Below, piece after piece: positions 19,115 through 31,400 of a DNA stretch of 64,000 nucleotides. The stretch's first letter is position 1, and every line of letters starts with the position of its first letter. Origin of the DNA: Saprospiraceae bacterium (GTDB lineage Bacteria; Bacteroidota; Bacteroidia; Chitinophagales; Saprospiraceae); contig JADKBO010000003.1 of the NCBI GenBank assembly GCA_016715105.1, positions 310,001 to 374,000 of the forward strand, in the 5' to 3' direction. Under the pieces are notes generated by a model. That model saw nothing but the letters and a program-made list of their open reading frames with translations. It did no database searches and was not told the DNA's origin. The position numbers were made by a program, and so were the translations under genes.

Positions 19115-19735
19115 CTATTTAAAATAGCCTATCTTCTTAAGATTAACTCTATCTAAACTATCTCGTGAAACTTCCCACCTCTTTTTATCAAACTCAGAAA
19201 CATTCATTGCCGCCATTAATCTTCTGTATTTCTGATCGTCTTCTTGAATAATGGTTAATTCGGAAATCAAACTTTTATCCATCAAAGTAGAATCAAGTTG
19301 AGGTTGCATTTTCTTTATTGCATCATATTCGCGTTGTTCTTTTGCCATATAGGCCTCAAATGTTTTATTGCCACCTCTTTGATCACATTTGTCCAAAAAT
19401 GACTTAAAAAGTAATGTATCATATCGATAAAAACTCTCAAAAAATCCTTCCTCTGCAATTTTTTGATAATGGTAAATAGATTCACAAAAAGAAGAATCCT
19501 TTTTAAAAGCCATTTCCAGATTTTTAATTACTGGATCTTTATCACCTTTTAAACAAGCGATGTTGTAGGCGATTAGATAATTGTTATTGGTTTCATAAGC
19601 CTTCTTCAAATTATTGGTACACATTTCATAAATGTGATCTGATACTTGGGGGTGCTGTTCTGGAAAATAGGGTTGTGAGTTTTTACATGAAAGAACGAAA
19701 CAACACAAACAGAAAACCCAGATAATATTATTCAT
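19115..19735 (-). CDS. lipoprotein of unknown function
   Basis: The start at 19735 (MNNIIWVFCLCCFVLSCKN) gives a compact lipoprotein signal ending in LSC; the frame is open to an earlier ATG at 19771. The mature ~190 residues are charged and helical (NNLKKAYETNNNYLIAYNI, KKMQPQLDSTLMDKSL) without a domain I recognise. The central part (YNIACLKGDKDPVIKNLEMA) looks TPR-like, so helical repeats are possible. It runs in the same direction as the TlpA-like gene, about 180 bases upstream. It is probably anchored in a membrane and faces the periplasm. Confidence 0.65.
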   Translation of the reverse strand: MNNIIWVFCLCCFVLSCKNSQPYFPEQHPQVSDHIYEMCTNNLKKAYETNNNYLIAYNIACLKGDKDPVIKNLEMAFKKDSSFCESIYHYQKIAEEGFFESFYRYDTLLFKSFLDKCDQRGGNKTFEAYMAKEQREYDAIKKMQPQLDSTLMDKSLISELTIIQEDDQKYRRLMAAMNVSEFDKKRWEVSRDSLDRVNLKKIGYFK

Positions 19736-19771
19736 TTCAGATCTGATTTTCATAATGGCAGTATTCATCAT

Positions 19772-20109
19772 ATGGAGTTTTTATGTTCATCAAATATAAC
19801 CAAAGGAATTAATTGTAGCTAGGAATTTTTACTATAATTTAATTTCTAGAATACTTGAGGACACTTGTACCCTACCTGAAGTCGGTCTCATTTGTATTGA
19901 TCCTGTGAAGCAATCGCATACCATTGCTCAACCATCAATCATTAACCATTAACCATTGATCATTAACCATTGATCATTAACCATTAACCATTAATCATTA
20001 ATAACCCTTACCCTTTCTTTCATGGTTTTCCTTGAATTTCATAAGATCAAAAAGATAGCATTCAAATAATGAAGTTGGAGCGAAAATTGTAACTAAATTT
20101 GAAGCAAAG
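19772..20109. other. intergenic region between divergent genes
   Basis: This region of about 340 bases between divergent genes contains the 7-bp tandem array at 19938-20000 and no recognisable gene or RNA. It must hold the promoter of the PKD protein on the plus strand and that of the lipoprotein on the minus strand. Confidence 0.5.
19938..20000. repeat. nine-unit 7-bp tandem repeat
   Basis: Nine consecutive 7-base units of consensus AYCATTR (ATCATTA, ACCATTA, ACCATTG) are seen. The array lies about 110 bases upstream of the PKD gene start. It is a simple repeat prone to slippage; no function is evident. Confidence 0.8.
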
Positions 20110-23100
20110 GTGAGAAGACTCATATACATATTGGCCATCATTCATTTCGGCGTGCCCTTCGGTTGGGCGCAGCCTGTGGCTGATTTTTCTGCTTCCAATC
20201 GAGAAGGCTGTGGAAGTCTTGAAGTTATTTTCAACAACCAATCAACGGGTACGGACGCCAATACCAAATACTTATGGGATCTCAGTGGCGTAAGTTCAGA
20301 CAGACCCAATCCAGGAAGAATTTTCGAAACGCCAGGAAAATACAATATCTGCCTCACCGCAACCAATGCAAATGGCAGTTCGAATAGGGTTTGTAAAACA
20401 GAATTTATCGTTGTTTATGCGTTGCCGAGGGTAGATTTTACGCTAGACCGCACCAAAGGTTGCGCACCTCTTGACATCAACTTCACCAATCTTTCTAAAG
20501 CTGACAATCCTATCAAAGAACTTACTTGGGACGTAGGCGGGAGTGCCAATGTGGTCACCACTTCTTCGCTGGATAGTACCATCAATTCTGAATATTCATT
20601 ACGTGGAAAATATTCCGTCTCGCTGACCGTAATAGATGATAAAAATTGCTCCAATACCTTCTTAAAAGGATCTAATTGAAGTATTATCTCCTCCAGAAGT
20701 CATCCTCACAAAAAACTTTCTGCCCACATGCGGCTTTCCATGGATCGTACAACTCAAAAACAATAACATCGAAAGTGGTGTGATTTATGAATGGGATTTT
20801 GGAAATGGACAAACTTTCGTAGGAGCCCAACCTGGTGATGTTGCTTATGCTCAAGTTGGTGATTACACCATAAAAGTGAAAGCTAGCCAAGGCCAATGTA
20901 TGAACACTTACACCTTTGAAGGCTTTGTCAATACCAGTCAAAGGGCCAGTATTGATGTCAACAAAACAACTGCTTGCGCGGGCGAGGTGGTCAAGTTTGA
21001 AGACAACACACCTCTGGGTGCTGACAGCGTCAAGTGGGTATTGAGCGATGGGACCATTGCAAAAACCAAGACTTTAAATCACAGTTTCAATGCTGGCGGT
21101 TGCCAATCTATTTCGCTATATAGGTTTCGCGCTGGCTGTATTGATTCTATGATCATCAATTGTTTTGAAGTAAAGGCAAAACCAGCTTTCAAATATGACA
21201 TTCAAAATCAATATAGTTGTAAAATTCCAGTAAATATTTCACTCAATTCTGCTGGTGATGGTGATTTTAAATGGGTATTTTACAATAGAAATAAAATTGA
21301 TACCCTCAGAGGAAATAACATTTCATATCAGATTGATGCTTTGGGTAATTATACCGCCGATCTGTTCTTCACCAGTAGAAATGGATGCGTTTATGAAGAA
21401 AAAAGTATTCCCATCACCATCGAAAAGTTTGATGTCAATTTACCTTCCCTTGGGCCTGGAGGTTGTGTGGGCTCTACCATTTTATTGAGTGACAGTATCA
21501 CCTCAAAATTGCCCATTGTTTCTTGGAAGTGGGAGGTTTTTACCGATCCTAAACAAACATTTGACGTGAGTAGGCCTTCCATTAGACTGGATAAGGAGGG
21601 AACTTACGATGTAAAACTGACCGTGACGAACTCTATTGGTTGTGTGGACACGGTGATCAGAAAAAATTTCCTGAGAATTGGGACCTTACCGACCATAGAT
21701 TTTAGTGCTGATCCTATTGAAGATTGTCTCGAAACTGAAAGGAGCTTTTTTGATTTATCGTCTGCAAATGTCAATGACTGGTTTTGGAATTTTGGAGATA
21801 GTACGTTTTCTTTTGCCCAAAACCCCATGCATACTTACGCCAATATTGGTTCTTACGATGTTACCTTGACTGTGAGTCACAATGGATGTAGTCGAGCAAT
21901 TGAAAAAAAGGATTTCATCAAAATTTTGGACCCGGTTTCTGGTTTTACCATTGAGGTGGATTGCGAAGATCCGACCCATGTGAATCTTAAAAACAATTCT
22001 ATAGGCTCAGATATTTTGCGCTGGGTGATCGAGCTGTCTCCCACACAAAGTGATACTATTCTAGATTCGCTGATAGGTAATTATATTTTCCCCGCTTTTG
22101 GCTCATACCCTATATCGCTGTATGGTAAAAATTTTACGACCGGGTGCGAACACACCATCCACGATACTTTGGTTTTGGATTTGCCCAAGGCGCTTTATAG
22201 ACCAGATACCTTATTTGGTTGCAATCCGCTGACGGTCACCTATTTCAATGAATCAGTCAATACTGATAGTCTTTTCATTTATCACAATGGAAATTTGATC
22301 AAAGACTCAACCATCAGGTATGAAGAACCTGGCCTTTTTGATGGGCCTGTTTTTGTGGCACAAGACGTCAATAAATGCCGGGATACTTTCCAATTGGAAG
22401 ACATCATCAAGGTCAATGGAATTTCGGCGCAAGCCTTATTTGACCCTATAATCTGTGCCCCCAATTCCTTAGAAATCAATGATATAAGTCGCGACACTTT
22501 TGCAACCATCATTTCCCGGACTTGGATTGTGAATAAAGATACTTCGCAAGAAATTACCTTCAATCCAATTTTTAGCGATGCCGGGCTTTTTGATGTTTTT
22601 TTAGCAGTCGTAGATAGTTGGGGTTGTACGGACACTTTGTTGTTGCCCAAAAGCATTGAGTCTGTGAAGGTTGATCCTGGCTTCCGGGCAGATTCTCTGG
22701 GCTGTACATTCACAGACATCAGATATATTCCATCTGGTAACAATGTAAATACCTCTGCCTATTTGTGGGACTTTGGCGATGGATCTACCAGTACGGATCA
22801 AGTTGCCAATCATCAATATAGTGTTGAAGATAGCTTTACGGTATGTTTATCTCTTTTTGACTCAAGAGGTTGCGACAATACAATTTGTAAGGAAAATTAC
22901 ATCGATATAAAGGATCCTAAAGCATCTTTCACAGCAGATCCTGTAGCATCACCATGTCCGCCGTTGATAACCAATTTTACCAATATGTCTGTCAATGGTA
23001 CTACGTATGAATGGGATTTTGGTGACAATAGTGGCGTCTCCAGAAATATCAATCCTTCGCACGTGTATAGTGACCCAGATACTTTTTCTGTGCAACTGAT

Positions 23101-25642
23101 CGCCATCAGGTCAAATATTTGTGCCGATACTTTTACGGTCAGGGATTTGATCAGGCTAGAAGGACCGCGTGCTGAAATACAATACGAAATTGTGGGCAAT
23201 TGCCTACCATTGACGATCAATATGTCTGCACAGTCAGACAAACCTTATAATTACTTTTGGGACTTTGGAAATGGTGACATTGATACCTCTATGACAATTG
23301 TCGATATAGATTCTGTTTCTTACACTTTCGTTGAAACTGGAAAATACCAACCCAAATTGATCGTACAGGATGAAAAAGGTTGTAAGCGAATTTTTGCTGC
23401 TGAAGAAATAGCGGTCAATGAAATTAAAACAGATTTTACCATTGTTTCTGATTCTATTTGTGGAACAACATTACCAGTTTTTATTGAAAACAATTCTAGC
23501 AGTACGGCTTCCATTACACAGTTTGAATGGCGAATTACAGGACCTGGAGGTGTAATCACAGATTTTTCAGAAAACATTTCATTTACTGTGGATCAAACAG
23601 GAAGTTATGACGTTTTTCTACTTGCAGAAGCAGAGCATTGTAAAGACAGTGTGGTTATTCCTGGCTTTTATACCATTTTCCCAATACCGGAGGCGCAATT
23701 TACCAAAGACATCACCACCTTGTGTATCGAAAATTCCAGCACATTTACCAATACTACTGCCATCAGTACCGGTACCATCAATCATATTAATTGGACGATT
23801 CAGGATAGCACTTTGGGGTCTAGCGATGTTTTAATGCACACTTTTACAGATCCAGGTTTATATAAAATATCACTACAAGTGCTTTCTGATGGAGGTTGCA
23901 AAGACACCATTACTGAAAATGTATCAATTTTGGATGGAATAAAATTGAGTTTACCAAACGATACCATTATTTGTTTGCAAGATTTCTTAAGTTTTGGCGC
24001 CACCATTTCAAACCCAGATAGGGTAGCCGATTTTTCATGGATTTTGCCCGATGGAAGTACGTGCCAGGGTTGTGATTCTGTCAGTTTGGAAGGACAATCA
24101 AATGCTTTGTTTCAATTCATTGCCCATACATTGGAAGGTTGCATATATCAAGACAGCTTGTTGATTGAAGTCGCTCCGGTAGTTTCTCCCCAAATTGTGC
24201 TTCTTAAAGACGACACCATTTGTGCAAACACCCCACAAGTTTTGGCTTTGGCAAACAAACTCCCAGATTGGAAAACTAGCTGGTTTGATAGTGACATATT
24301 ATTATGTGAAAACTGCGACAGTATTTCTATCAATCTACAAGGGTCGTCTTCGTTCCAAGTATTTGTCATAAACCAATATGGCTGTATAAGTGACACTTCC
24401 ATTCAAATAGCAGTTGAATCTTCTATTCCTGATTTTTTGGTGGATACCAGAGGAATTTGTGAAGGAAATAGCACCGTTTTGTCCATCAACGGGGCGGTCT
24501 TTAATCCAGTGTGGTCTGATGAAACGGGCGCATTGTGCGAAAATTGTGACAGCATAAACACCTCACCAATCGATGATCATTTAATTTTCTTGGATGTTGT
24601 TTCTAATGAAGGTTGCGCTTACAGGGATACTGTAGAAGTGATTGTCATCCCCATATCATCTACAAATGCAGGACCAGATACTTTAGTTTGCAAAGGTGAA
24701 TTGGTTACACTTAAGGGAACGGGGCAAGGTCAAGTACAATGGTCTCCTTTTGAAATATTCTTTACACCAACCAAATTGACTACCGATTTATATGCACATA
24801 CTCCAGGCATGTATACTTTGACTACTACTTTTGATGAATGTGTTTTGAAAGATTCTGTTTTTATAGACGTCATCGCAGCCTTGGATTTAACTGTAAAAGG
24901 TGATACGGTTTGTTATAATGAAGAGGCAAGTTTGGCAGTGAGTGGTAATGCCGCTGAATATATTTGGTACAAAAACAATAAGGCTTTCTCCAATGATTCC
25001 ATCATAACTTTTGACGCAAATGCAGATGATGTATATTATGTGATGGGCAGCAGAAAAGGCTGTGCCAATCTGGAAATGACACCCGATTTGATGGTGCATC
25101 CTCAGATCATGTATGCATTGCAAGAGCGCTCTTATTTATTGGATTTAAATTCAAAAACTCAGGTAAACGCAAGCTTTGACCCCAATCAAAACAATATGAT
25201 TGAATGGGAAAACAGACCTGGTCTTGATTGTTACGATTGCCCAGAACCTTATTTATACGGCATTGATAGTTTTTCAACTTTTATGGTAACTATCCAAAAT
25301 ATGGATAATTTATGTTTCATCAATGATAGCTTGCAGGTGCGGGTTTCTAATGCTTGCTCTGATGCAGGATTTTATCGCCCAAATATCATTTCTGCTAGTG
25401 CTGGTGGATCCAATGCAGCCTTTGTAGTCACGCCATTGGACGAAGCAGAATTTTTGGAGTTGAGAATTTATGATCGATGGGGCGACCAAGTTTTTGTAAG
25501 CGAAGATGTCACCCGGCCATGGAATGGATCAGTTAACGGCGCTATCGGTCAACCTGGTGTTTATGTTTACATAGTCAAAGCCTTTTGTCCAGAAACTGAT
25601 AAGGCTTATTATTTTACTGGAGATGTGACTCTGGTAAAATAG
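20110..25642 (+). CDS. giant PKD-domain T9SS type B cargo protein (one frameshift)
   Basis: The gene starts at a GTG (20110) that gives a signal peptide (MRRLIYILAIIHFGVPFGWAQ). It encodes about 1843 residues of tandem PKD/Ig-like domains with repeated YxWDFGDG and C-x-D-T signatures (YEWDFGNGQ, YLWDFGDGST, YEWDFGDNSG). CENCDS-type motifs follow in the last third, then a T9SS type B (gliding-type) C-terminal domain (LELRIYDRWGDQVF, PWNGSVNG, GVYVYIVKA). An extra A in the run at 20664-20667 shifts the frame; removing it reads FLKDLIEVLSPPEVIL into the longer part, so this is one gene. PKD/type B proteins are exported by the T9SS and remain on the surface or are released; adhesion or motility roles are typical. 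The specific ligand is unknown. Confidence 0.85.
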
Positions 25643-25657
25643 GAAGAGTTTATTTTT

Positions 25658-26437
25658 TTATTTTAAAATCTCAATTACTTCACGCGCTATTCTATCCACC
25701 CACATTTTATACATACTACCTGAGGGGTGCAATTTGTCATCTGCCAAAAGAGAAAGGTCGTTGCTTGCCAATTCAGAAATGTCTGTGATGTTGACAAATT
25801 TACTACCTTTGGATTTGGCAATCAGCGCTGCATAATCATTGTATCTCTGGATTTCGATACGGATTTTTTCCGGACTTCTATTTGCCGCAAAAGGGGTGAC
25901 TCCATAATTGGGAATGGAAACTACGATGACTTTGGCAGCATTACTACCGACCATGGCTATTGCTTTGTCTATCAGTGTTACAAACTCGTTTTCATAAATG
26001 CTGAATGCTTTATTTTGATATTGGTTGTTAACGCCTATCAACAAGGTAATGAAATCAAAAGTGTCTCTTTCTACTTTTTCACGCGAGATTGCATCCAGTA
26101 AATTGGTGGTCGTCCATCCTGTGGTGGCAATGATTTTTACATCCATGGTTTCGACCGCATCAAATTTGATTTTTGATAATTGGATAGGGAATTTTTGGGC
26201 AACTGGTACGCCTTCTCCAATGGTATAGCTATCGCCTAATGCTAAATATTTGATATTTCTTTTGATGATAGGGTCTTTAATGCCTGTCGTGTCCTTTGGA
26301 GTCATTGTGGTATCCATAACCTGTGTGGTAGAATCGATTGGGGTAGTAATGATTGGACCATCAACTTCAATCCCGACTCCGGAAGTACATCCACAATAAA
26401 CCATGAGTAAGAAAAGAGCATTTTTGATGGTCATCAT
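25658..26437 (-). CDS. SGNH/GDSL hydrolase lipoprotein
   Basis: The 259-residue protein has a lipoprotein-type leader with Cys near residue 15-17 (LLMVYCGC) and a Thr-rich linker. The SGNH fold follows: block I ALGDSYTIGEG (nucleophile Ser), block III LLIGVNNQY (Asn) and block V DDKLHPSG (Asp and His). These enzymes hydrolyse ester bonds in lipids or acetylated glycans. The substrate is unknown. It converges with the PKD gene, leaving only 15 bases between stop codons. Confidence 0.85.
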   Translation of the reverse strand: MMTIKNALFLLMVYCGCTSGVGIEVDGPIITTPIDSTTQVMDTTMTPKDTTGIKDPIIKRNIKYLALGDSYTIGEGVPVAQKFPIQLSKIKFDAVETMDVKIIATTGWTTTNLLDAISREKVERDTFDFITLLIGVNNQYQNKAFSIYENEFVTLIDKAIAMVGSNAAKVIVVSIPNYGVTPFAANRSPEKIRIEIQRYNDYAALIAKSKGSKFVNITDISELASNDLSLLADDKLHPSGSMYKMWVDRIAREVIEILK

Positions 26438-26568
26438 ATAATTTTGTGTTTAAAACTTTAGACAGCTAAACTAACAGTTTACCAATTATTAAGGTTTATC
26501 AGAACTTACAAATATTTGATTTTGATTTATTTGGATGATGAATCATCAAATTAATCTATAGAATTAAA

Positions 26569-28266
26569 TCAGTTTTTTGGTTTCTTTTTCTTTGGCTCCT
26601 CTTTTTCTACGACAACGACCAGTTCTTTGGTAGACCCTACAATGATGCTGTTGTATACAACATCTGTGACTAATTTATTGACACCTGATTTCAAAGAGAA
26701 TTTGTGTATTGCCCTATATTGATATTCATCTTTGGTTTCGTTTTCAATAAACAGTTTTTCACCCAAAGAAAGTTTAAACCTATCATGGAAATTGAGATAG
26801 TCTTCATTTAGATAGAAATTGCTCTTTAACAAAATCTCTAAGTTGATTGATCTCACTCCAGCAGGTAAAAATAAACTGTCTTCGCGGATAATTTCAACCT
26901 GTTCTTTTTCATCTTCTACGATACTTCTTGCGAATGCTGCAGTAACTTGAGGTTTGCGTAATTGATAGTCTTGATAAGCCTTTTCTTTTTTCAAAGGGTT
27001 TTTGATTACTCCCCAAAAAGCACCATATTTCACAGCTGCTAGACCTTCCCTGAAATAAGTCACCTGCTCAAATGTGGGTTCTATGATCATTTTCCCTGCA
27101 TCATCTATAAAGCCCCATTTATCCCTAAACTTTACAGCAGCTAGGCCTTCTGAAAATAAATAAACCTCATCATAAATCACTGGTACAATCTCCTCACCAA
27201 ATTGATCTATAAACCCATATTTACCATTGTTTTTTACTTTGGCAAGACCATTATGGAAAGCATGTTCATTAAATAGGTTGTATTCTGAAAGCCTTTTTTG
27301 GCCTACTATTGATACTGAATCCAGTCCGTCATAATGTGTCAAAGGTGTCAGATCCGTGATGCGCTCATATGTGTATGGGATAGTAAGTTCTATGCGTCTA
27401 TTTACAAATCCATATCTGTCATCAACTTTTACAGCCGCCATTCCTTCGGAAAAAGGATGTGCCTCTTCGTACCATTCTGACTTTACCTCTTTTCCAGAGG
27501 TGTCAATAAATGTCCAGTTATCACCTATCCTTGCATTTCCATATCCTTCTTTAAAAGGATAAGCCATATCGTACTGTAGAGGAGTAATAGGACCAATACC
27601 AATTTTATAGTAAGCCCAATTATCTCTTTTTAATACACAGGCAATGTCTTCAGTAATGTAAAAGGCTTCATCAAATAATTCATTAAATACATTATTGTAG
27701 TTGCTATCTATCATTTGTAGGTTGTCTTCAACATATGCTTTTGAATAACTTCTATAAAATGGAGCAACCAATCCATTATTCCCGGTTATTTGTTGAGCAA
27801 TATTTGAGTTATCCCTTTCTGGATCAAAAAGATAAAAAAAGGCTTGTGGTCCGATATTGAAATATAAAATATAACTAGGAAAAGCACTTATTCTATTTCC
27901 TGATTTGGTGCAAAAATAATTTCCATGTTCAAAAAGTGGAACTGAATATTTATCAAAATCAGAAAGTGTTGGGAAAAAAAAATTCAATATGGTTTCACCC
28001 CTTTTATCAATCGCTCCAAAGCCTTTTAATTCAGATACTATTGCAAGCCCATTATGAAAAGGTCTTGCCGATAAATACGTTGCGGGAATGCTTACATTTC
28101 CAAATCTATCGATATAACCAAACTTGCCATTGAGGCTGAAGTGTGCCATTTCTTCTTCAAAAGGAAAAACTTCTGAAGCATTAATGAGTGGCTTGGTTGC
28201 CCAGATAATTTGGCTTTGCAAGTTATTTAGAAAACATACACCTATAAAAATCCATACTATTTTCAA
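26569..28266 (-). CDS. WG-repeat secreted protein
   Basis: The protein of roughly 565 residues is built from WG repeats (KFGYIDRFGNVSIPATY, KYGFIDQFGEEIVP, KWGFIDDAGKMIIEPTFE), a beta-sheet repeat common in secreted bacterial proteins. The start is uncertain. The frame extends to a TTG at 28311, but the TTG at 28266 gives a good signal peptide (KIVWIFIGVCFLNNLQSQ). An ATG at 28277 would do so too (MLFFLKIVW) if one base is missing from the seven-A run at 28265-28271. The C-terminal ~120 residues have no repeats and end in a Lys-rich tail (EEPKKKKPKN). The molecular function is unknown; the family is often linked to the envelope. Confidence 0.78.
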   Translation of the reverse strand: MKIVWIFIGVCFLNNLQSQIIWATKPLINASEVFPFEEEMAHFSLNGKFGYIDRFGNVSIPATYLSARPFHNGLAIVSELKGFGAIDKRGETILNFFFPTLSDFDKYSVPLFEHGNYFCTKSGNRISAFPSYILYFNIGPQAFFYLFDPERDNSNIAQQITGNNGLVAPFYRSYSKAYVEDNLQMIDSNYNNVFNELFDEAFYITEDIACVLKRDNWAYYKIGIGPITPLQYDMAYPFKEGYGNARIGDNWTFIDTSGKEVKSEWYEEAHPFSEGMAAVKVDDRYGFVNRRIELTIPYTYERITDLTPLTHYDGLDSVSIVGQKRLSEYNLFNEHAFHNGLAKVKNNGKYGFIDQFGEEIVPVIYDEVYLFSEGLAAVKFRDKWGFIDDAGKMIIEPTFEQVTYFREGLAAVKYGAFWGVIKNPLKKEKAYQDYQLRKPQVTAAFARSIVEDEKEQVEIIREDSLFLPAGVRSINLEILLKSNFYLNEDYLNFHDRFKLSLGEKLFIENETKDEYQYRAIHKFSLKSGVNKLVTDVVYNSIIVGSTKELVVVVEKEEPKKKKPKN

Positions 28267-28330
28267 AAAAATAACATTTCTGCAAACATAATATTTTTTA
28301 AGCTTTGTCAAATGCTTAAATGCCTAAATG

Positions 28331-28365
28331 AAAAAAGCCCAACAAAAGTTATCCTTCTGCTGGGC
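28331..28365 (-). terminator. rho-independent terminator of the metalloprotease gene
   Basis: On the minus strand a 12-bp stem (GCCCAGCAGAAG pairing with CTTTTGTTGGGC, two G-U or mismatched pairs) with a 5-base loop is followed by TTTTTT. It lies between the metalloprotease stop (28412) and the WG gene, in the right orientation to end the former. Confidence 0.85.
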
Positions 28366-28411
28366 CCGAGATAAATCCCTAGTTTGTTATAAGATTTAAA
28401 TAGCTTTCTAT

Positions 28412-31400
28412 CTATTTAATGACTTGAAATTTACTGTGATACAATATTTCACCATCATTTCTCAATCGGAGAATATAAGTTCCCTGATTTAATTCATCTG
28501 TTTCTATGGTCATTATGTGATCGATTGGTCTATTAGTCTTCTTTACCATTCGACCCATTAAATCAAAAACTTCGATGGTAATTGGAGCATCGGGTGTGTT
28601 GATTGTTCTCACTGTTACATTGATCACATCTGCAGTTGGATTTGGATATAAATCATATTGTAAATCACTGGTCAATAAATTATCCTCCAATGAAGCTGCT
28701 GGCATACAGAATTGTTTGGTTTGAGTGGCTGTAAATTGTCCACCGCTGACCATTGTATTGCCATTTACAACGACTTTATAATTACCGTTTCCTTGAGCAC
28801 AACATATACCGTCGCCGTAACCATCGTTGATGATGAAATTATAACATTGCGAAGGAGTTAAACAAACCGTTTTTGTTTGGGTCTGATTGGATGTATTGTA
28901 TGGCCCACCAGAAGCTAACTCCTGACCAGATGAATTGGTTATCTTCCAAGTTGTTTCTCCAGGATAACTGTCTGTCAATATGGTAACTGTAGCATTGATA
29001 CAGCTTGGACCACCGCCACCACATGGAGCACATGAAGGGCCTCCACAATCCACGCCTGTTTCTTGTCCGTTTTTCACACCATCATTACATGTAGGTGTAG
29101 GTGTACCACCGCCTCCGCTTGAACCAGGGACACAGAATTGTTTGCTTTCAGTAGCTCCAAATTGGCCACCAGTTATCAATGTCTGACCGTTGAAAATTAC
29201 TTTATAGTTTCCGTTTCCAAGGCTGCAACACATGCCATCTCCATAAGCATCTGTGATGCTAAAATTATAACAAACGCCTGGATTTAAACAAATATCTATG
29301 GTTTTTGTACTGTTTGCTCCTGTGTAATTTCCACCACTATATACGACTGTCCCTGTAAGAGTGGTAATTTTCCAACTAGTTTCAGCTGGATAAGAATCCA
29401 TAATCAATACTACGGATCCTGAAACACAATTTCCACTTGTATTACAAGGTTGGCAGCTTGGGCCACCACAATCCACGCCTGTTTCCTGGCCATTTTTCAC
29501 ACCGTCATTACAAGTTGGTGTTGCTGCACAAGGGCTACATGTTGGGCCTCCGCAATCCACGCCTGTTTCTTGACCATTTTTCACACCGTCGTTGCAGGTT
29601 GGTGTTGCTGCACATGGACTACATGTTGGACCACCACAATCCACGCCTGTTTCTTGACCATTTTTCACACCGTCATTACAAGTTGGTGTTGCTGCACAAG
29701 GGCTACATGTTGGGCCACCACAATCCACGCCTGTTTCTTGTCCGTTTTTCACGCCGTCATTACAAGTAGGTGTTACTGCACATGGGCTACATGTTGGGCC
29801 TCCACAGTCCACGCCTGTTTCTTGGCCATTTTTAACACCATCACTACAAGTAGGTGTTGTTCCACTGCCTGCAGGCACGCAGAAAGATTTAGTTTCCGTT
29901 GATCCATATTGACCTCCAGTCAAAACATTGGTGCCATTGAAAGTTATTTTATAACTGCCATTGCCATAGCTACAACACATTCCATCTCCGTAAGCATCAT
30001 TGATCTTAAAGTTGAAACATGTAGAAGCCGCAAGACATATATTGATCGTTTTAGTTGAATTTGGTCCTGTATAATTACTTCCACTATACAAAACAGTTCC
30101 TGCTGTAGTGGTGATTTGCCAAGAAGTTTCTGTTGGGTAATTATCCAATACCAAAGTTACCACGCCATTAACACAAGTTGGCGTTACCGCACATGGTTGG
30201 CATGTCGGACCTCCACAGTCAACACCTGTTTCTTGTCCATTTTTAATTCCGTCACTGCAGGTTGGTGTTACAGCACATGGTCCACAACTTGGACCACCAC
30301 AATCCACACCAGTTTCTTGGCCATTTTTAACGCCGTCACTGCAAGTAGGAGTTGCAGAACATGGTCCACAACTTGGCCCCCCACAGTCAACACCCGTTTC
30401 TTGGCCATTTTTCACTCCGTCAGTGCAGGTTGGACATGCAGGGCAATTCGGGCCACCACAATCCACGCCAGTTTCAGAACCGTTTTTCACTCCATCTGTA
30501 CAAGTAGGAGTTACGGCACAAGGGCTACAGGTTGGACCACCACAATCAATACCAGTTTCCTGCCCGTTTTTCACGCCATCACTACATGTAGGCCCTGCTG
30601 CTGCATTTACACAAAACTGTTTGGTTTGTGAAGTAGTAAAGGAAGCTCCATTGGTAAGTGTTTGTCCATTGAAAGTAACAGCAAAACTGCCATTTCCATA
30701 ATTACAACAAATACCGTCGCCATAAGTATCAAAAACCTGAAGAGTATAACAACCATTTGGCAAACACATAGTCGTGTTGTATGTAGCTAATGGTTGAGTA
30801 TATCCACCTCCAGAATAAACAGTTGCGCCTGCGCTATTTTTTATATTCCAAGTAAATTCTTCAGGATATAAATCACCCACAAACTTAAATATTAAAGAAT
30901 TGCTGGAGCAAGTTTGTGAACATGGGCCACATGATGGTCCTCCACAATCTACACCAGTTTCCTGACCATTTTTTACACCATCAGTACAAGTCGCACAAGG
31001 AGCACATGTAGGACCTCCACAGTCTATACCCGTTTCTTGACCATTTTTCACACCATCAGTACAGCTTGGATTTGATCCACCTCCGCCCCCGCCTCCGCTG
31101 CAAGCAGAAAGACATGAAGCTGCTGTTACTTTTGACCTGATCAAGTTACCGGGTTGTGTGCCAAAGCCTGCATTAAAATTCGGCACGGTACCATTGAGGT
31201 GACAGTAAGACATAATTGTAAAAGCAGAAACTCCTTGATTGGATGGTCTAGGGCAAGTTCCTTCTGGAGTAACACAACCATCCAAAGCTGTATTGTTGCC
31301 ATTCCACGCGCATTTTTGCGTATGAGGTGAACCAAATAAATGGCCTACCTCGTGTGAAAGTCCATTGATGGTCCAGCTATAAGCAGGCACATTGTTGTAA

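Noticed and set aside
29446..31076. Regular ~84-bp repeats resembling a CRISPR array, and long plus-strand open frames across them
   Set aside because: The repeats are in frame with and fully explained by the minus-strand metalloprotease. The plus-strand frames (ISRWCCCTRA-like) are antisense shadows with odd composition.
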